A stretch of DNA of 64,000 nt from Ramlibacter ginsenosidimutans. Its GTDB lineage: Bacteria; Pseudomonadota; Gammaproteobacteria; Burkholderiales; Burkholderiaceae_C. The translations under genes and the position numbers were made by a program. The notes beneath the pieces were generated by a model that was not told where the DNA came from, searched no databases, and saw only the letters and a program-made list of their open reading frames with translations. This document shows positions 24,490 to 33,378 of this stretch, piece by piece. The stretch is taken from NCBI RefSeq assembly GCF_016654015.1, contig NZ_JAEPWM010000003.1, positions 124,001-188,000 on the forward strand. Reading direction: 5' to 3'. Positions within the stretch are counted from its first letter, which is position 1. Each line of letters opens with the position of its first letter.

Positions 24490-25296
24490 CTACTTCGGCG
24501 AGACCTGCCCCACGCTCATCCGCGGTGCCGCCGCCGCCCCGCGGCTTCCCTCGCCGTACACCGGCCGGTTCACGTCCCGGAACGCGAGCATGGCTCCCAG
24601 CCGGCGGTCCGCCGGCGACTCGAAGCCGCAGCGGCCTTCGAAGTGCGCGGGATTGCGGAAAGTGCCGAGCAGGATGTCCCACAGGGGCAGGTCGCCGTAG
24701 TTGAAGGCATGCACGCCCAGCCGGTGGTGTTCGCAATGCGCCTCGGGGCGCTGGATGAACCAGCCGAGCCAGCGCGGCGTGTGCATGTTCAGGTGCTGGA
24801 ACATGCCGTAGAAGGCGGCGACATAGCCGGTGAGCGCCGCCGCCACGGGATCGAGACCGAGGACGACGAGCGTCACGAACAGCTGCAGCGCCACCTGGGC
24901 GACCATTTCCAGCGGATGGAACAGCACGGAGCCGGGGATGTCGACGCGCTGCGGGCTGTGGTGCAGCTGGTGCGTCAGGCGCCACAGCCAGGTGAAGCGG
25001 TGGAGGGCACGGTGCCCTGCGTACATGACCCCGCTCAGCACCACGTAGCCCACCACGGTGCCGCCCCCCACGCCGACCCCGGTGCCATCGAGCCAGCGGT
25101 GGCGGGCGAGCCAGGCGGGATCGACCGCGAGCGGAACCAGCGTGGACACGGCGCCGATCAGGAGCAGGAAGGCCACTCCCACCCAGGTCCAGCCGCGGCG
25201 TTCGGGAAAGGTTCGCGCCGGCCAGCGTCTCTCGGCAGCGAGCATGGCGAAGAAGGTGACGGGGACCAGCAGTCCGAGGAGGTCGGCGGTTTCCAT
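24490..25296 (-). CDS. Sterol desaturase / fatty acid hydroxylase family membrane protein
   Basis: An integral-membrane di-iron enzyme of 268 residues with four to five hydrophobic helices. The eight-histidine iron signature is present as GHRALHR, HQLHHSP, HLNMH and HCEHHRLGVHAFNYG. The family hydroxylates or desaturates lipids, sterols, carotenoids or alkylglycerols; the actual substrate cannot be told. A ggag sequence 9 bases before the ATG fits. It is divergent from a TetR regulator that presumably controls it through paired operators in the gap. Confidence 0.88.
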   Translation of the reverse strand: METADLLGLLVPVTFFAMLAAERRWPARTFPERRGWTWVGVAFLLLIGAVSTLVPLAVDPAWLARHRWLDGTGVGVGGGTVVGYVVLSGVMYAGHRALHRFTWLWRLTHQLHHSPQRVDIPGSVLFHPLEMVAQVALQLFVTLVVLGLDPVAAALTGYVAAFYGMFQHLNMHTPRWLGWFIQRPEAHCEHHRLGVHAFNYGDLPLWDILLGTFRNPAHFEGRCGFESPADRRLGAMLAFRDVNRPVYGEGSRGAAAAPRMSVGQVSPK

Positions 25297-25373
25297 GGAG
25301 GAGCTCCTGCAACAGTGGCCGGCGCTGCCGGCCGGTGGATGGACGCGCCACGACTGCTGGCGCGGCGAACAGC

Positions 25374-25419
25374 CTTACACCGTAAGTTGCAGTATGGACA
25401 AAAATCCTTACAGTGCAAG
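25374..25419. promoter_or_regulatory. Two candidate TetR operators between the hydroxylase and TetR genes
   Basis: CTTAC-ACC-GTAAG (25374-25386) and CTTAC-AGT-GCAAG (25407-25419) are near-identical 13-bp dyads with a 33-bp period. On the minus strand TTGCAC (complement of 25413-25418), a 16-base spacer and CATACT form a plausible -35/-10 pair for the hydroxylase gene, overlapped by both dyads. TetR-family dimers bind such palindromes, so repression of both genes is a reasonable proposal. Confidence 0.6.
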
Positions 25420-25422
25420 TCC

Positions 25423-26169
25423 ATGCCGTCGCGCGACCCCGTTCCCGCCCGCCGGGGCCCGCGCCGCGCCCCGTCGCAGGCGCGCGGCCGCCGGGTCGCC
25501 GCGGCGGCGCCGGCTCTCTCGCCCGAGGGAATCGTCCAGGAAGCGCTGGCGCTGGTGGCCGCGGACGGCATCGCGGGCCTGTCCACGCGAAAGCTGGGGG
25601 AGCGCCTCGCCTGCGAGGCGATGAGCATCTACCACCACTTCCCGAGCAAGCAGCACCTGCTCGACGCGATGGTGGACGCATCCATCGCCTCGCTCGAATG
25701 GCCCGACCCGGCACTGCCGGCCGCGGAGCAACTGCGGCAAGCCATGTACGCGTACCGGCGCATGGCGCACCGGCAGCCGGCCCTGTTTCCGCTGCTGGCC
25801 TTGCATCGGCTGAACACGCCGACGGGCGTGCGCTTCATCGAGCGCATCCTCGGCATCGTGCGGCAGATCGTGCCGGACGGGGAGAGGGCGGCACGCCACT
25901 TCCGCACCATCGGCTACTTCCTGGTCGGCGCCGCGCTGGACGAGACGGCCGGCTACGCGAAGGGACCTTCCGCGGCGGACCCGGTGAGCGACGAGTTCAT
26001 CGCGCGGGAATGCCCGAACCTGGTCGCCAGCGCGCGCTGGTTCCAGCAGGCCGAGTGGGACGCCACCTTCGCGCTTGGCGTGGAGGCGATGATGGCCGCG
26101 GTGCTGCGGGATGCGCAGCCCGCCGGGCCGGCGGCCATTCCAACCAGGCCGCGCCGACGCGCGCCCTAG
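25423..26169 (+). CDS. TetR family transcriptional regulator
   Basis: A 248-residue repressor with an Arg/Ala-rich N-terminal extension (about 30 residues), then the TetR helix-turn-helix GLSTRKLGERLACEAMSIYHHF (about 52-73) followed by PSKQHLLDAMVD and an all-helical ligand domain with the TetR_C pattern (HRQPALFPLLALHRLNTP). It faces the sterol-desaturase-family gene across a 126-base gap containing two dyads. The ligand is presumably a lipid or aromatic compound, which cannot be determined here. Confidence 0.88.
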   Translation: MPSRDPVPARRGPRRAPSQARGRRVAAAAPALSPEGIVQEALALVAADGIAGLSTRKLGERLACEAMSIYHHFPSKQHLLDAMVDASIASLEWPDPALPAAEQLRQAMYAYRRMAHRQPALFPLLALHRLNTPTGVRFIERILGIVRQIVPDGERAARHFRTIGYFLVGAALDETAGYAKGPSAADPVSDEFIARECPNLVASARWFQQAEWDATFALGVEAMMAAVLRDAQPAGPAAIPTRPRRRAP

Positions 26170-26247
26170 GCTGCGCCAGCGGCCGTTTCAAGGCTTTGCC
26201 CTTGTCCCCAATACCCGGCGGACCCGCCCCGGCTGCACAGTCGGACC

Positions 26248-27852
26248 GTGGCCGCCCTCCGCCCCCTGCGCTTGCTGCTCGTGCTTCTGCTGGTCGTCCT
26301 CGCCTTCGGGCCCGCCGGCGCGGACACACCCGCCCCCCAGGAAGCGACCGTCAGCGTGTACCACCGGCCCGTCGCGGTGTTCCGCGCGCCCTTCCTCGGC
26401 GTGTCGCCAGCCGATCGCGCGCGGCGTGCCGAGGACAGCATCCGCGAGGCGCTCGCGCGCGGCGGCCCCGGGGTCGTGACCGTGCAACAGGAGCCGCAGG
26501 GCCGCGTCGTCATGATCGATGGCGCGCTGACGATGATCATCACGCCCCAGGACACGGACCGCTTGCGCGGCGAGACGCTGGACCAGGCCACGCGCAGCGC
26601 CGTGACGGCCCTGACCCGCGTCATTGCCGAAACGAGCGAGGCCCGGGACCGCGGACGCATCCTGCGTGCAGTGGCGTGGTCGCTGGGCGCGACCGTGGTG
26701 TATGTCCTGCTGTGCTGGGCCGTGCTGTGGGTGCGTGGCGTGCTGAACCACCACACATCGCAGTGGGTCGACGCGGCGGGCCGGCGCGTGCGGCTTGCGC
26801 ATTCCCGGCTGTGGCAGCCCGCGCGCGCCCGCCGCATCGTGCAACTGGCCTTGCGGCTGCTGTCCTGGATCGTGCTCGCTGCCTTCACCTACCAGTGGCT
26901 CGTGTTCGTGCTCAAGCGCTTCCCGTTCACGCGCCCGGCAGGCGAGCAGCTCGGCGCCTTCGTCTTCCAGATCGGCGAGCGCATCGGCGGCGGGGTGCTG
27001 GGCGCGCTGCCGGACCTGGCCGTCGCCGTGGTGATCTTCGCGCTCGCTCGCGCGGCCACCGGCATGCTGCGGCCGGCGTTCGAACGCGTCGAGCACGGCA
27101 CGGGCGGCTCCGGCTGGATCGACCGCGACCTCGCCCGTCCCACCCGCCGCATCGTGAACGTCGGCATCTGGCTGTTCGCGCTGGTCATGGCCTATCCGTA
27201 CCTGCCCGGCTCGCAGACCGAAGCCTTCAAGGGCGTGTCGGTGCTCGTCGGCCTCATGGTCACCCTCGGCGGCTCCAGCCTGTTCGGGCAGGCCGCGAGC
27301 GGGATGATCCTGATGTACTCGCGCACGCTGCGGCTCGGCGAATACGTGCGCGTGAGCGGCACCGAAGGCACGGTGGTGGCCATGGGGACCTTCACGACGC
27401 GGGTGCGCACCGGCATGGGGGAGGAAGTCACCTTGCCCAACTCCGTGCTCATGGGCAACACGATCTTCAATCTCTCGCGCGACGTGCAGGGGCGGGGCTA
27501 CATGGTCACCACCGGCGTCACCATCGGCTACGACACCGCGTGGCGCGAAGTGGAGGCCATGCTGATCGAGGCGGCGCAACGCACGCCCGGCGTGCTGGCG
27601 GAGCCGCCGCCGCGGGTGCTGCAGCGCGCGCTGTCGGACTTCTACATCGACTACCGCCTCGTGTGCCAGGCGAGCCCGGAACTGCCGCGCGAGCGCACGC
27701 AGTTGCAGAATGCGCTGCACGCGAACATCGTCGACGTGTTCAACGAACACGGCGTGCAGATCATGTCGCCGCACTATCTCGGCGACCCGGAGCAGCCGAA
27801 GGTGGTACCGCCGACCCGCGCGCAGGCTGCCTCGGTCGCGCGTAAGGGTTAA
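26248..27852 (+). CDS. Mechanosensitive ion channel of the MscS family
   Basis: A 534-residue protein with a signal peptide or first helix (about 8-26), a soluble periplasmic region (about 27-135), four to five helices (about 145-345) and the conserved MscS pore and beta domain: LVGLMVTLGGSSLFGQAASGMILMYS followed by RLGEYVRVSGTEGTVVAMGTFTTRVRT and EEVTLPNSVLMGNTIFNLS. Such channels release solutes during hypo-osmotic shock; the long periplasmic part suggests a YnaI/MscK-like relative rather than minimal MscS. Start is GTG at 26248 giving a plausible signal sequence. Single gene. Confidence 0.87.
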   Translation: MAALRPLRLLLVLLLVVLAFGPAGADTPAPQEATVSVYHRPVAVFRAPFLGVSPADRARRAEDSIREALARGGPGVVTVQQEPQGRVVMIDGALTMIITPQDTDRLRGETLDQATRSAVTALTRVIAETSEARDRGRILRAVAWSLGATVVYVLLCWAVLWVRGVLNHHTSQWVDAAGRRVRLAHSRLWQPARARRIVQLALRLLSWIVLAAFTYQWLVFVLKRFPFTRPAGEQLGAFVFQIGERIGGGVLGALPDLAVAVVIFALARAATGMLRPAFERVEHGTGGSGWIDRDLARPTRRIVNVGIWLFALVMAYPYLPGSQTEAFKGVSVLVGLMVTLGGSSLFGQAASGMILMYSRTLRLGEYVRVSGTEGTVVAMGTFTTRVRTGMGEEVTLPNSVLMGNTIFNLSRDVQGRGYMVTTGVTIGYDTAWREVEAMLIEAAQRTPGVLAEPPPRVLQRALSDFYIDYRLVCQASPELPRERTQLQNALHANIVDVFNEHGVQIMSPHYLGDPEQPKVVPPTRAQAASVARKG

Positions 27853-27910
27853 ACCCCGGACCGGCACCCGGACCCCTCCCTAGAATCTGCTGCGTTGCAA
27901 TACAAACACA

Positions 27911-27928
27911 GGCGGGACCCGTCCCGCC
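27911..27928 (+). promoter_or_regulatory. Leader hairpin upstream of phaR
   Basis: ggcgggac-cc-gtcccgcc is a perfect 8-bp dyad placed just before the aggag ribosome-binding site (27931-27935) of phaR. A TAGAAT hexamer at 27881-27886 could be the -10 box. The dyad could be an operator or an RNA structure; PhaR is known to repress its own gene in related bacteria. Confidence 0.45.
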
Positions 27929-27943
27929 GCAGGAGCCCCGTCC

Positions 27944-28477
27944 GTGACCAGCAAGAAAGCCAGCGGCCAGGCCAAGCCGGCGCAGCGCGTCATCAAGAAG
28001 TACCCGAACCGCAGGCTCTACGACACTGACACCTCCACCTACATCACGCTCGCGGAAGTGAAGCAGCTGGTGCTGGACGCCGAGCCCTTCGTGGTGCGCG
28101 ACGCCAAGACCAACGAGGACCTCACGCGCAGCATCCTGCTGCAGATCATCCTGGAGGAGGAGGCGGGCGGCGCGCCGATGTTCAGCGAGGCCGCGCTGGC
28201 CAACATCATCCGTTTCTACGGGCATGCGATGCAGGGCTTCATGGGCAGCTATCTCGAGAAGAACGTCCAGGCCTTCACCGACTTCCAGCAGCAGCTGGCC
28301 GCGCAGTCCAAGGTCCTGACCCCCGAGATGTGGTCGCAGTTCATGAACGTCCAGAACCCGATCCAGGGGGTGATGGGCAACTACGCGGAACAATCCCGCG
28401 TCCTGTTCGAGAAGATGCAGGAGCAGATGCAGAAGAACGCGGAGCAGATGCTCGGCGCATTCGGCGTCAAGAAATAG
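27944..28477 (+). CDS. phaR: Polyhydroxyalkanoate synthesis repressor PhaR
   Basis: DNA-binding regulator that senses polyhydroxybutyrate granules and controls phasin and synthesis genes. The 177 residues begin with the PHB/PHA regulator DNA-binding domain ([20 protein letters not shown], about 15-60), continue with the PHB-accumulation regulatory domains ([17 protein letters not shown] and [20 protein letters not shown]) and end in a Gln/Met-rich amphipathic tail suited to binding granule surfaces. GTG start with aggag 9 bases upstream. Together with 3-hydroxybutyrate dehydrogenase it indicates PHB storage. Confidence 0.94.
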   Translation: MTSKKASGQAKPAQRVIKKYPNRRLYDTDTSTYITLAEVKQLVLDAEPFVVRDAKTNEDLTRSILLQIILEEEAGGAPMFSEAALANIIRFYGHAMQGFMGSYLEKNVQAFTDFQQQLAAQSKVLTPEMWSQFMNVQNPIQGVMGNYAEQSRVLFEKMQEQMQKNAEQMLGAFGVKK

Positions 28478-28505
28478 GTCTTTCCGCTTCGGGGACAATG
28501 GCGGG

Positions 28506-29900
28506 ATGAGCGAGACCGCCGTCCTGGATACCCCCCAAGCCTCTGCCGTGCCGAAGGTGGGCTTCGTCAGCCTCGGCTGTCCCAAGGCCCTGACCGATTC
28601 CGAACTGATCCTCACGCAGCTGAGCGCGGAGGGCTATGCCACGTCCAAGACCTTCGAGGGCGCGGACCTGGTGATCGTCAACACCTGCGGCTTCATCGAC
28701 GACGCCGTCCGGGAAAGCCTCGACACCATCGGCGAGGCCTTGTCGGCCAACGGCAAGGTCATCGTCACGGGCTGCCTCGGCGCGCGCGCCGGCGACAAGA
28801 CCGACAACATGGTGCGGGAGATCCATCCCTCGGTGCTGGCCGTGACGGGCCCGCACGCGACGCAGGAGGTGATGGACGCGGTGCACGCCCACCTGCCCAA
28901 GCCGCACGATCCCTTCATCGACCTGGTGCCCCCCGCGGGCATCAAGCTCACGCCGAAGCACTACGCCTATCTCAAGATCAGCGAGGGCTGCAACCACCGC
29001 TGCACCTTCTGCATCATCCCCTCGATGCGCGGCGACCTGGTGAGCCGCCCCATCGGCGACGTGCTCAAGGAAGCGCGAGCCTTGTTCGAAGGCGGCGTGA
29101 AGGAACTGCTGGTGGTCAGCCAGGACACGTCGGCCTACGGTGTGGACGTCAAGTACCGCACCGGCTTCTTCGACGGCCGTCCCGTGCGCACGCGCATGCT
29201 GGAACTGGTGCAGGCGCTGGGCGCGCTCGCCGAGCCGCACGGCGCCTGGGTGCGCTTGCATTACGTGTATCCATACCCACATGTGGACGAAGTGATTCCG
29301 CTCATGGCGCAAGGCCTGGTCCTGCCCTACCTCGACGTTCCGTTCCAGCACAGCCACCCAGACGTGCTGCGCCGGATGAAGCGTCCCGCGAGCGGCGAGA
29401 AGAACCTGGAACGGATCGCGCGCTGGCGCGAGATGTGTCCCGAGCTGGTGGTCCGCAGCACCTTCATCGCCGGTTTCCCCGGCGAGACGGAGGAAGAATT
29501 CCAGCACCTGCTGGACTTCGTGCGCGAGGCGCAGATCGACCGCGCGGGCTGCTTTCCGTACAGCCCGGTCGAAGGCGCGGCGGCGAACGAGCTGCCGGGC
29601 ATGCTGCCGCAGGAGTTGCGCGAAGAACGCCGTGCGCGCTTCATGGCGGTGGCCGAGGAAGTCTCCGCCGCCCGGCTGAAGCGCCGCATCGGCGCGGACA
29701 TGCAGGTGCTGGTGGATTCGGCGCCGGCGCTGGGCCGCAAGGGCGGCGTCGGCCGCAGCTACGCGGACGCGCCCGAGATCGACGGGACCGTGCGGCTGCT
29801 GCCGCCGCAGAAGCTGAGCAAGCGCCTCGCGGTGGGCGAGTTCACCCGCGCGCGCATCGTGGCCACCGAAGGCCACGACCTGATCGCCGAGCCCGTCTGA
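28506..29900 (+). CDS. rimO: Ribosomal protein S12 methylthiotransferase RimO
   Basis: Radical-SAM enzyme that adds a methylthio group to an aspartate of ribosomal protein S12. The 464-residue protein has the N-terminal UPF0004 domain ([34 protein letters not shown]: three Cys for one cluster), the radical-SAM motif CNHRCTFC (about 162-169), and a C-terminal TRAM domain (about 395-464). The KALTDSE motif separates RimO from MiaB. Follows phaR by 28 bases. A terminator lies 21 bases downstream. Confidence 0.96.
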   Translation: MSETAVLDTPQASAVPKVGFVSLGCPKALTDSELILTQLSAEGYATSKTFEGADLVIVNTCGFIDDAVRESLDTIGEALSANGKVIVTGCLGARAGDKTDNMVREIHPSVLAVTGPHATQEVMDAVHAHLPKPHDPFIDLVPPAGIKLTPKHYAYLKISEGCNHRCTFCIIPSMRGDLVSRPIGDVLKEARALFEGGVKELLVVSQDTSAYGVDVKYRTGFFDGRPVRTRMLELVQALGALAEPHGAWVRLHYVYPYPHVDEVIPLMAQGLVLPYLDVPFQHSHPDVLRRMKRPASGEKNLERIARWREMCPELVVRSTFIAGFPGETEEEFQHLLDFVREAQIDRAGCFPYSPVEGAAANELPGMLPQELREERRARFMAVAEEVSAARLKRRIGADMQVLVDSAPALGRKGGVGRSYADAPEIDGTVRLLPPQKLSKRLAVGEFTRARIVATEGHDLIAEPV

Positions 29901-29921
29901 GCGATCCACGCGCAAACGACA

Positions 29922-29941
29922 AAGCCGCCCGGGGGCGGCTT
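29922..29941 (+). terminator. Hairpin terminator downstream of rimO
   Basis: aagccgccc (29922-29930) and gggcggctt (29933-29941) form a 9-bp stem with a 2-base loop, followed by tgcgttt. Only a weak T-rich stretch follows. Confidence 0.7.
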
Positions 29942-29972
29942 GCGTTTCGACTTTATCTCGGCCGCGAGGCAC

Positions 29973-29993
29973 AAAGCCGGCGATGCCGGCCTT
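29973..29993 (-). terminator. Third tandem terminator-like hairpin downstream of tRNA-Leu
   Basis: aaagccggc-gat-gccggcctt. It shares the aagccgg...ccggctt core with the two hairpins nearer the tRNA, suggesting duplication of a terminator unit. Confidence 0.5.
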
Positions 29994-30023
29994 ATCATGC
30001 GGGACGTGGCGAGAGAGAACCCC

Positions 30024-30050
30024 AAAGAAAAAGCCGGCTTGGACCGGCTG
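30024..30050 (-). terminator. Second tandem terminator, attached to the tRNA-Leu relic
   Basis: On the minus strand AGCCGG, a 6-base loop and CCGGCT are followed by TTTTCTTT. It follows the decayed tRNA 3' half in the same relative position as the functional terminator follows the intact tRNA. Confidence 0.65.
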
Positions 30051-30056
30051 TTGTTC

Positions 30057-30087
30057 GGTGCCCAGGAGAGGCTGATGGCCTCCATGG
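30057..30087 (-). pseudogene. Relic of a tRNA-Leu 3' half
   Basis: Read on the minus strand, 31 bases match the end of the intact tRNA-Leu: variable-arm end TCCATGGAGG (intact: TCCGTGGAGG), then a 7-base T-loop that no longer matches, then CCTCTCCTGGGCACC, identical to the intact T-stem, acceptor arm and first bases of ACCA. The 5' half is absent. This could be a decayed duplicate tRNA or an attachment-site footprint left by an element that used the tRNA 3' end. Confidence 0.65.
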
Positions 30088-30104
30088 ACACTTCGAGTCC
30101 TCCA

Positions 30105-30131
30105 CAAAAAAGCCGACTGATTGCCGGCTTT
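30105..30131 (-). terminator. Terminator of tRNA-Leu
   Basis: On the minus strand AAAGCCGGC, loop AATCA and GTCGGCTTTTTT: an imperfect stem of about 8 bp ending in a run of six Ts, 12 bases after the CCA end. Confidence 0.85.
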
Positions 30132-30142
30132 CTATCATCATC

Positions 30143-30227
<85 letters not shown>

Positions 30228-30244
30228 ATTTCAGGAAAAACAAG

Positions 30245-30250
30245 ATTGTA
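30245..30250 (-). promoter_or_regulatory. -10 hexamer of tRNA-Leu
   Basis: TACAAT on the minus strand, 17 bases before the tRNA 5' end, in a locally AT-rich stretch (30228-30275) that contrasts with the GC-rich surroundings. The stretch is also the 5' end of the rnr frame. Confidence 0.6.
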
Positions 30251-32516
30251 TATCAAAAACCAAGAGCGAAATAACGCGACCGGGCTCCTCGACGAGATCG
30301 AGGGCGTGGTCCAGGGCCACCGCGACGGCCACGGCTACGTGGTGCGCGACGACGGCGAAGCCGACATCTACCTGCCCCCCAACGAGATGCGCGCGGTGCT
30401 GCACCGCGACCGCGTGCGCGCGCGCATCGTGCGGCACGACCGCAAGGGCCGCCCCGAAGGGCGCGTGGTGGAAATCATCGAGCGCTCGCCGCAACCCATC
30501 ATCGGCCGGCTGCTGCACGAAAGCGGCGTGTGGCTGGTGGCGCCGGAAGACAAGCGCTACGGCCACGACGTCCTGATTCCCAAGGGCGCCACCGGCCTGG
30601 CGAAGGCGGGGCAGGTGGTGGTGGTCGAACTCACCGAACCGCCCAGCCTCTATGGCCAGCCGGTGGGCCGCGTGAAGGAAGTGCTGGGCGAAGTCGACGA
30701 CCCCGGCATGGAGATCGAGATCGCCGTGCGCAAGTACGGCGTGCCGCACGAGTTCTCCGAAGCGTGCATCGCGCAGGCGCGCTCGCTGCCGGACAAGGTG
30801 CGGCCGCAGGACCACCGCAAGCGCGTGGACCTCACCGACGTGCCGCTGGTGACCATCGACGGCGAGGACGCGCGCGACTTCGACGACGCGGTCTATTGCG
30901 AGCCCGCCAAGGTGGGCCGCGGCAAGGGCTGGCGCCTGCTGGTCGCGATCGCCGACGTGAGCCACTACGTGGAAACCGGCAGCGCGATCGACGTCGACGC
31001 GTACGACCGCGCGACCAGCGTCTACTTCCCGCGGCGCGTGATCCCGATGCTGCCGGAGAAGCTGTCCAACGGCCTGTGCTCGCTGAATCCCGAGGTCGAG
31101 CGCCTGTGCATGGTGTGCGACATGCTGATCACCGCGGGCGGCGACATCCACGCCTACCAGTTCTATCCCGCCGTGATGTACAGCCACGCGCGCATGACCT
31201 ACAACGAGGTCGCCGCGATCCTGGCGAACACGCGCGGACCGGAAGCGGCGCGCCGCAAGGACCTGGTGCCGCATTTCCTGAACCTGCACGACGTCTATCG
31301 CGCGCTGCTGAAGGCGCGCAACGAACGCGGCGCGGTGGACTTCGACACCGTGGAGACGCAGATCATCTGCGACGAGAACGGGCGCATCGAGCAGATCGTG
31401 CCGCGCGTGCGCAACGACGCGCACAAGCTGATCGAGGAAGCGATGCTGGCCGCGAACGTGTGTTCGGCCGACTTCATCCAGGACGCGGGCCACCCCGGGC
31501 TGTACCGCGTGCACGAAGGGCCGACGCCGGAGAAGAAGGAGATCCTGCGCACCTACCTGAAGACGATGGGCGTGGGCATGACGATCTCCGACGATCCGTC
31601 GCCCATGGAGTTCCAGAAGATCGCGCTCGCGACCAAGGACCGGCCGGACGCGCAGCAGATCCAGACCATGCTGCTGCGCTCGATGCAGCAGGCGATCTAC
31701 ACGCCGATCAACAGCGGCCACTTCGGCCTGGCCTACGAGGCCTACACGCACTTCACCAGCCCGATCCGGCGCTATCCGGACCTGCTGGTGCACCGGGTGA
31801 TCAAGGCGATCCTGGCGCGCGAGCGCTACCAGCTGCCCGTGCTGCCCACGCCCGGCGAAGCCCACGAGAAGCTCGCGCGCCGGCTCGCCACGCGAGTCGC
31901 ACCGCCGACGCAGAAGCCGCGCGCCAAGGTCGTCGCCACGCCGCGCGAGATGCAGGCCTGGGAAGCCGCGGGCCTGCACTGCAGCGCCAACGAGCGCCGC
32001 GCCGACGAGGCGAGCCGCGACGTCGAGGCCTGGCTCAAGTGCAAGTTCATGCGCGACCACCTCGGCGAGGAGTACTCCGGCGTGGTCACGGCGGCCACGA
32101 GCTTCGGCATCTTCGTCACGCTCGACGCGCTGTACGTCGAGGGACTGGTGCACATCACCGAACTCGGCGGCGAATACTTCAAGTTCGACGAGGCGCGGCA
32201 GGAGCTGCGCGGCGAACGCACGGGCATCCGCTACGCGATCGGCACGCGCCTGCGCGTGCAGGTGAGCCGCGTGGATCTGGACGGCCGCAAGATCGACTTC
32301 CGGCTGGTGCGCGAGGACGAGGAGTTCCTGGCGCGCGCCATGAAGGAAAAGGGCGTGGATGCCGCCCGCGAAGGCGGTGCGCCGGCGCCCAAGGCGCGTC
32401 GCGCCGCCAAGAAAGCCACGGGGCAGGGCGGCGCCAAGGCGCCCAAGGCCGCCGTGCGCGCCGCGAAGAAGGCCGCCAGCAAGGCCAAGCCGGCGCGCAA
32501 GTCCACGCGCCGCTGA
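30246..32516 (+). CDS. rnr: Ribonuclease R
   Basis: Processive 3'-5' exoribonuclease that degrades structured RNA and takes part in trans-translation and rRNA quality control. The 756 residues contain cold-shock-like OB folds (EGVVQGHRDGHGYVVRDDGEADIYL), the RNB catalytic domain with metal-binding TIDGEDARDFDDAVYC (about 200-215), HFTSPIRRYPDLLVHR, an S1 domain (EEYSGVVTAATSFGIFVTL, about 600) and a Lys/Ala/Arg-rich tail (about 710-756) typical of RNA-binding tails. The N-terminal helix-turn-helix of E. coli RNase R is absent. No ATG is available: the TTG at 30246, 9 bases after aggaa, is the best start but lies inside the divergent tRNA-Leu promoter, so the exact start is uncertain. Confidence 0.94.
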   Translation: MYIKNQERNNATGLLDEIEGVVQGHRDGHGYVVRDDGEADIYLPPNEMRAVLHRDRVRARIVRHDRKGRPEGRVVEIIERSPQPIIGRLLHESGVWLVAPEDKRYGHDVLIPKGATGLAKAGQVVVVELTEPPSLYGQPVGRVKEVLGEVDDPGMEIEIAVRKYGVPHEFSEACIAQARSLPDKVRPQDHRKRVDLTDVPLVTIDGEDARDFDDAVYCEPAKVGRGKGWRLLVAIADVSHYVETGSAIDVDAYDRATSVYFPRRVIPMLPEKLSNGLCSLNPEVERLCMVCDMLITAGGDIHAYQFYPAVMYSHARMTYNEVAAILANTRGPEAARRKDLVPHFLNLHDVYRALLKARNERGAVDFDTVETQIICDENGRIEQIVPRVRNDAHKLIEEAMLAANVCSADFIQDAGHPGLYRVHEGPTPEKKEILRTYLKTMGVGMTISDDPSPMEFQKIALATKDRPDAQQIQTMLLRSMQQAIYTPINSGHFGLAYEAYTHFTSPIRRYPDLLVHRVIKAILARERYQLPVLPTPGEAHEKLARRLATRVAPPTQKPRAKVVATPREMQAWEAAGLHCSANERRADEASRDVEAWLKCKFMRDHLGEEYSGVVTAATSFGIFVTLDALYVEGLVHITELGGEYFKFDEARQELRGERTGIRYAIGTRLRVQVSRVDLDGRKIDFRLVREDEEFLARAMKEKGVDAAREGGAPAPKARRAAKKATGQGGAKAPKAAVRAAKKAASKAKPARKSTRR

Positions 32517-32540
32517 TCACCAGAACACAGGAGACACACC

Positions 32541-33302
32541 ATGGCAAATGCAAAAGCCGCGGCCGGACAGGTCGCGATCGTCACCGGCGGCGGCACCGGC
32601 GTCGGCAAGGCCGCCGCGCTCGCGCTGCTCGGCGCGGGCTGGCGCGTGGCGCTGGCCGGGCGCCGCATCGAGCCGCTGCAGGAGGTGGCGAAGCCGTTCC
32701 CCAACCAGGCGCTGCCGGTGTCCACCGACATGTCCGATCCGGACGCCGTGCGCAATCTGTTCGACGAGACGGTGAAGGCCTTCGGTCGCGTGGACCTGCT
32801 GTTCAACAACGCCGGCCGCGGCTTGCCCGCGAACCCGCTGGAGGACATGTCCGTCGCCGACTGGAAGGCGGTGGTCGACACGAACCTCAACGGGATGTTC
32901 TACGGCATCCAGAACGCGTTCCGCGTCATGAAGTCGCAGGAACCGAAGGGCGGCCGCATCATCAACAACGGTTCGATCTCGGCGCACGCGCCGCGGCCGC
33001 ACTCCATCGCGTACACCGCCACCAAGCATGCCGTGACCGGCCTCACCAAGTCGGCCTCGCTGGACGGCCGCCGCTACGACATCGCCGTCGGCCAGATCGA
33101 CATCGGCAACGCGATGACGGAGCTGGCCGCACGCATGGCCAAGGGCGTGCCGCAGGCCAACGGCGACATCGCCATCGAGCCCCTGATCGACGTGGAGATC
33201 GTCGGCAAGTCGGTGCTGTACATGGCCAGCCTGCCGCTGGAGGCGAACGTCCTGTTCCACACCGTGATGGCCACGAAGATGCCCTTCGTGGGCCGCGGCT
33301 AG
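32541..33302 (+). CDS. Short-chain dehydrogenase/reductase (SDR) of unknown substrate
   Basis: A 253-residue classical SDR. Cofactor motif [24 protein letters not shown], catalytic Ser in [10 protein letters not shown] and Tyr-Lys in [20 protein letters not shown] after strand 2 (Arg rather than Asp) suggests NADP(H) preference. A strong aggaga ribosome-binding site lies 7 bases before the ATG, 24 bases after rnr. Followed by a REP-type palindrome and the convergent nnrD gene. Substrate unknown. Confidence 0.88.
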   Translation: MANAKAAAGQVAIVTGGGTGVGKAAALALLGAGWRVALAGRRIEPLQEVAKPFPNQALPVSTDMSDPDAVRNLFDETVKAFGRVDLLFNNAGRGLPANPLEDMSVADWKAVVDTNLNGMFYGIQNAFRVMKSQEPKGGRIINNGSISAHAPRPHSIAYTATKHAVTGLTKSASLDGRRYDIAVGQIDIGNAMTELAARMAKGVPQANGDIAIEPLIDVEIVGKSVLYMASLPLEANVLFHTVMATKMPFVGRG

Positions 33303-33325
33303 CGGCTGCGCGCCAGGGCTCCGCT

Positions 33326-33365
33326 TTTCTCCCTCTCCCCCTGGGAGAGGGGCGGGGTGAGGGCA
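33326..33365 (+). repeat. REP-type palindrome copy 2 (between the SDR gene and nnrD)
   Basis: ccctctccc (33331-33339), loop cct, gggagaggg (33343-33351), flanked by ttttct upstream and cggggtgagggc downstream. Same design as the copy after mfd at 5700-5750 but in the opposite orientation. It lies in a convergent gene gap and could act as a bidirectional transcript end. Confidence 0.75.
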
Positions 33366-33378
33366 CGCGCGGCCGGGC

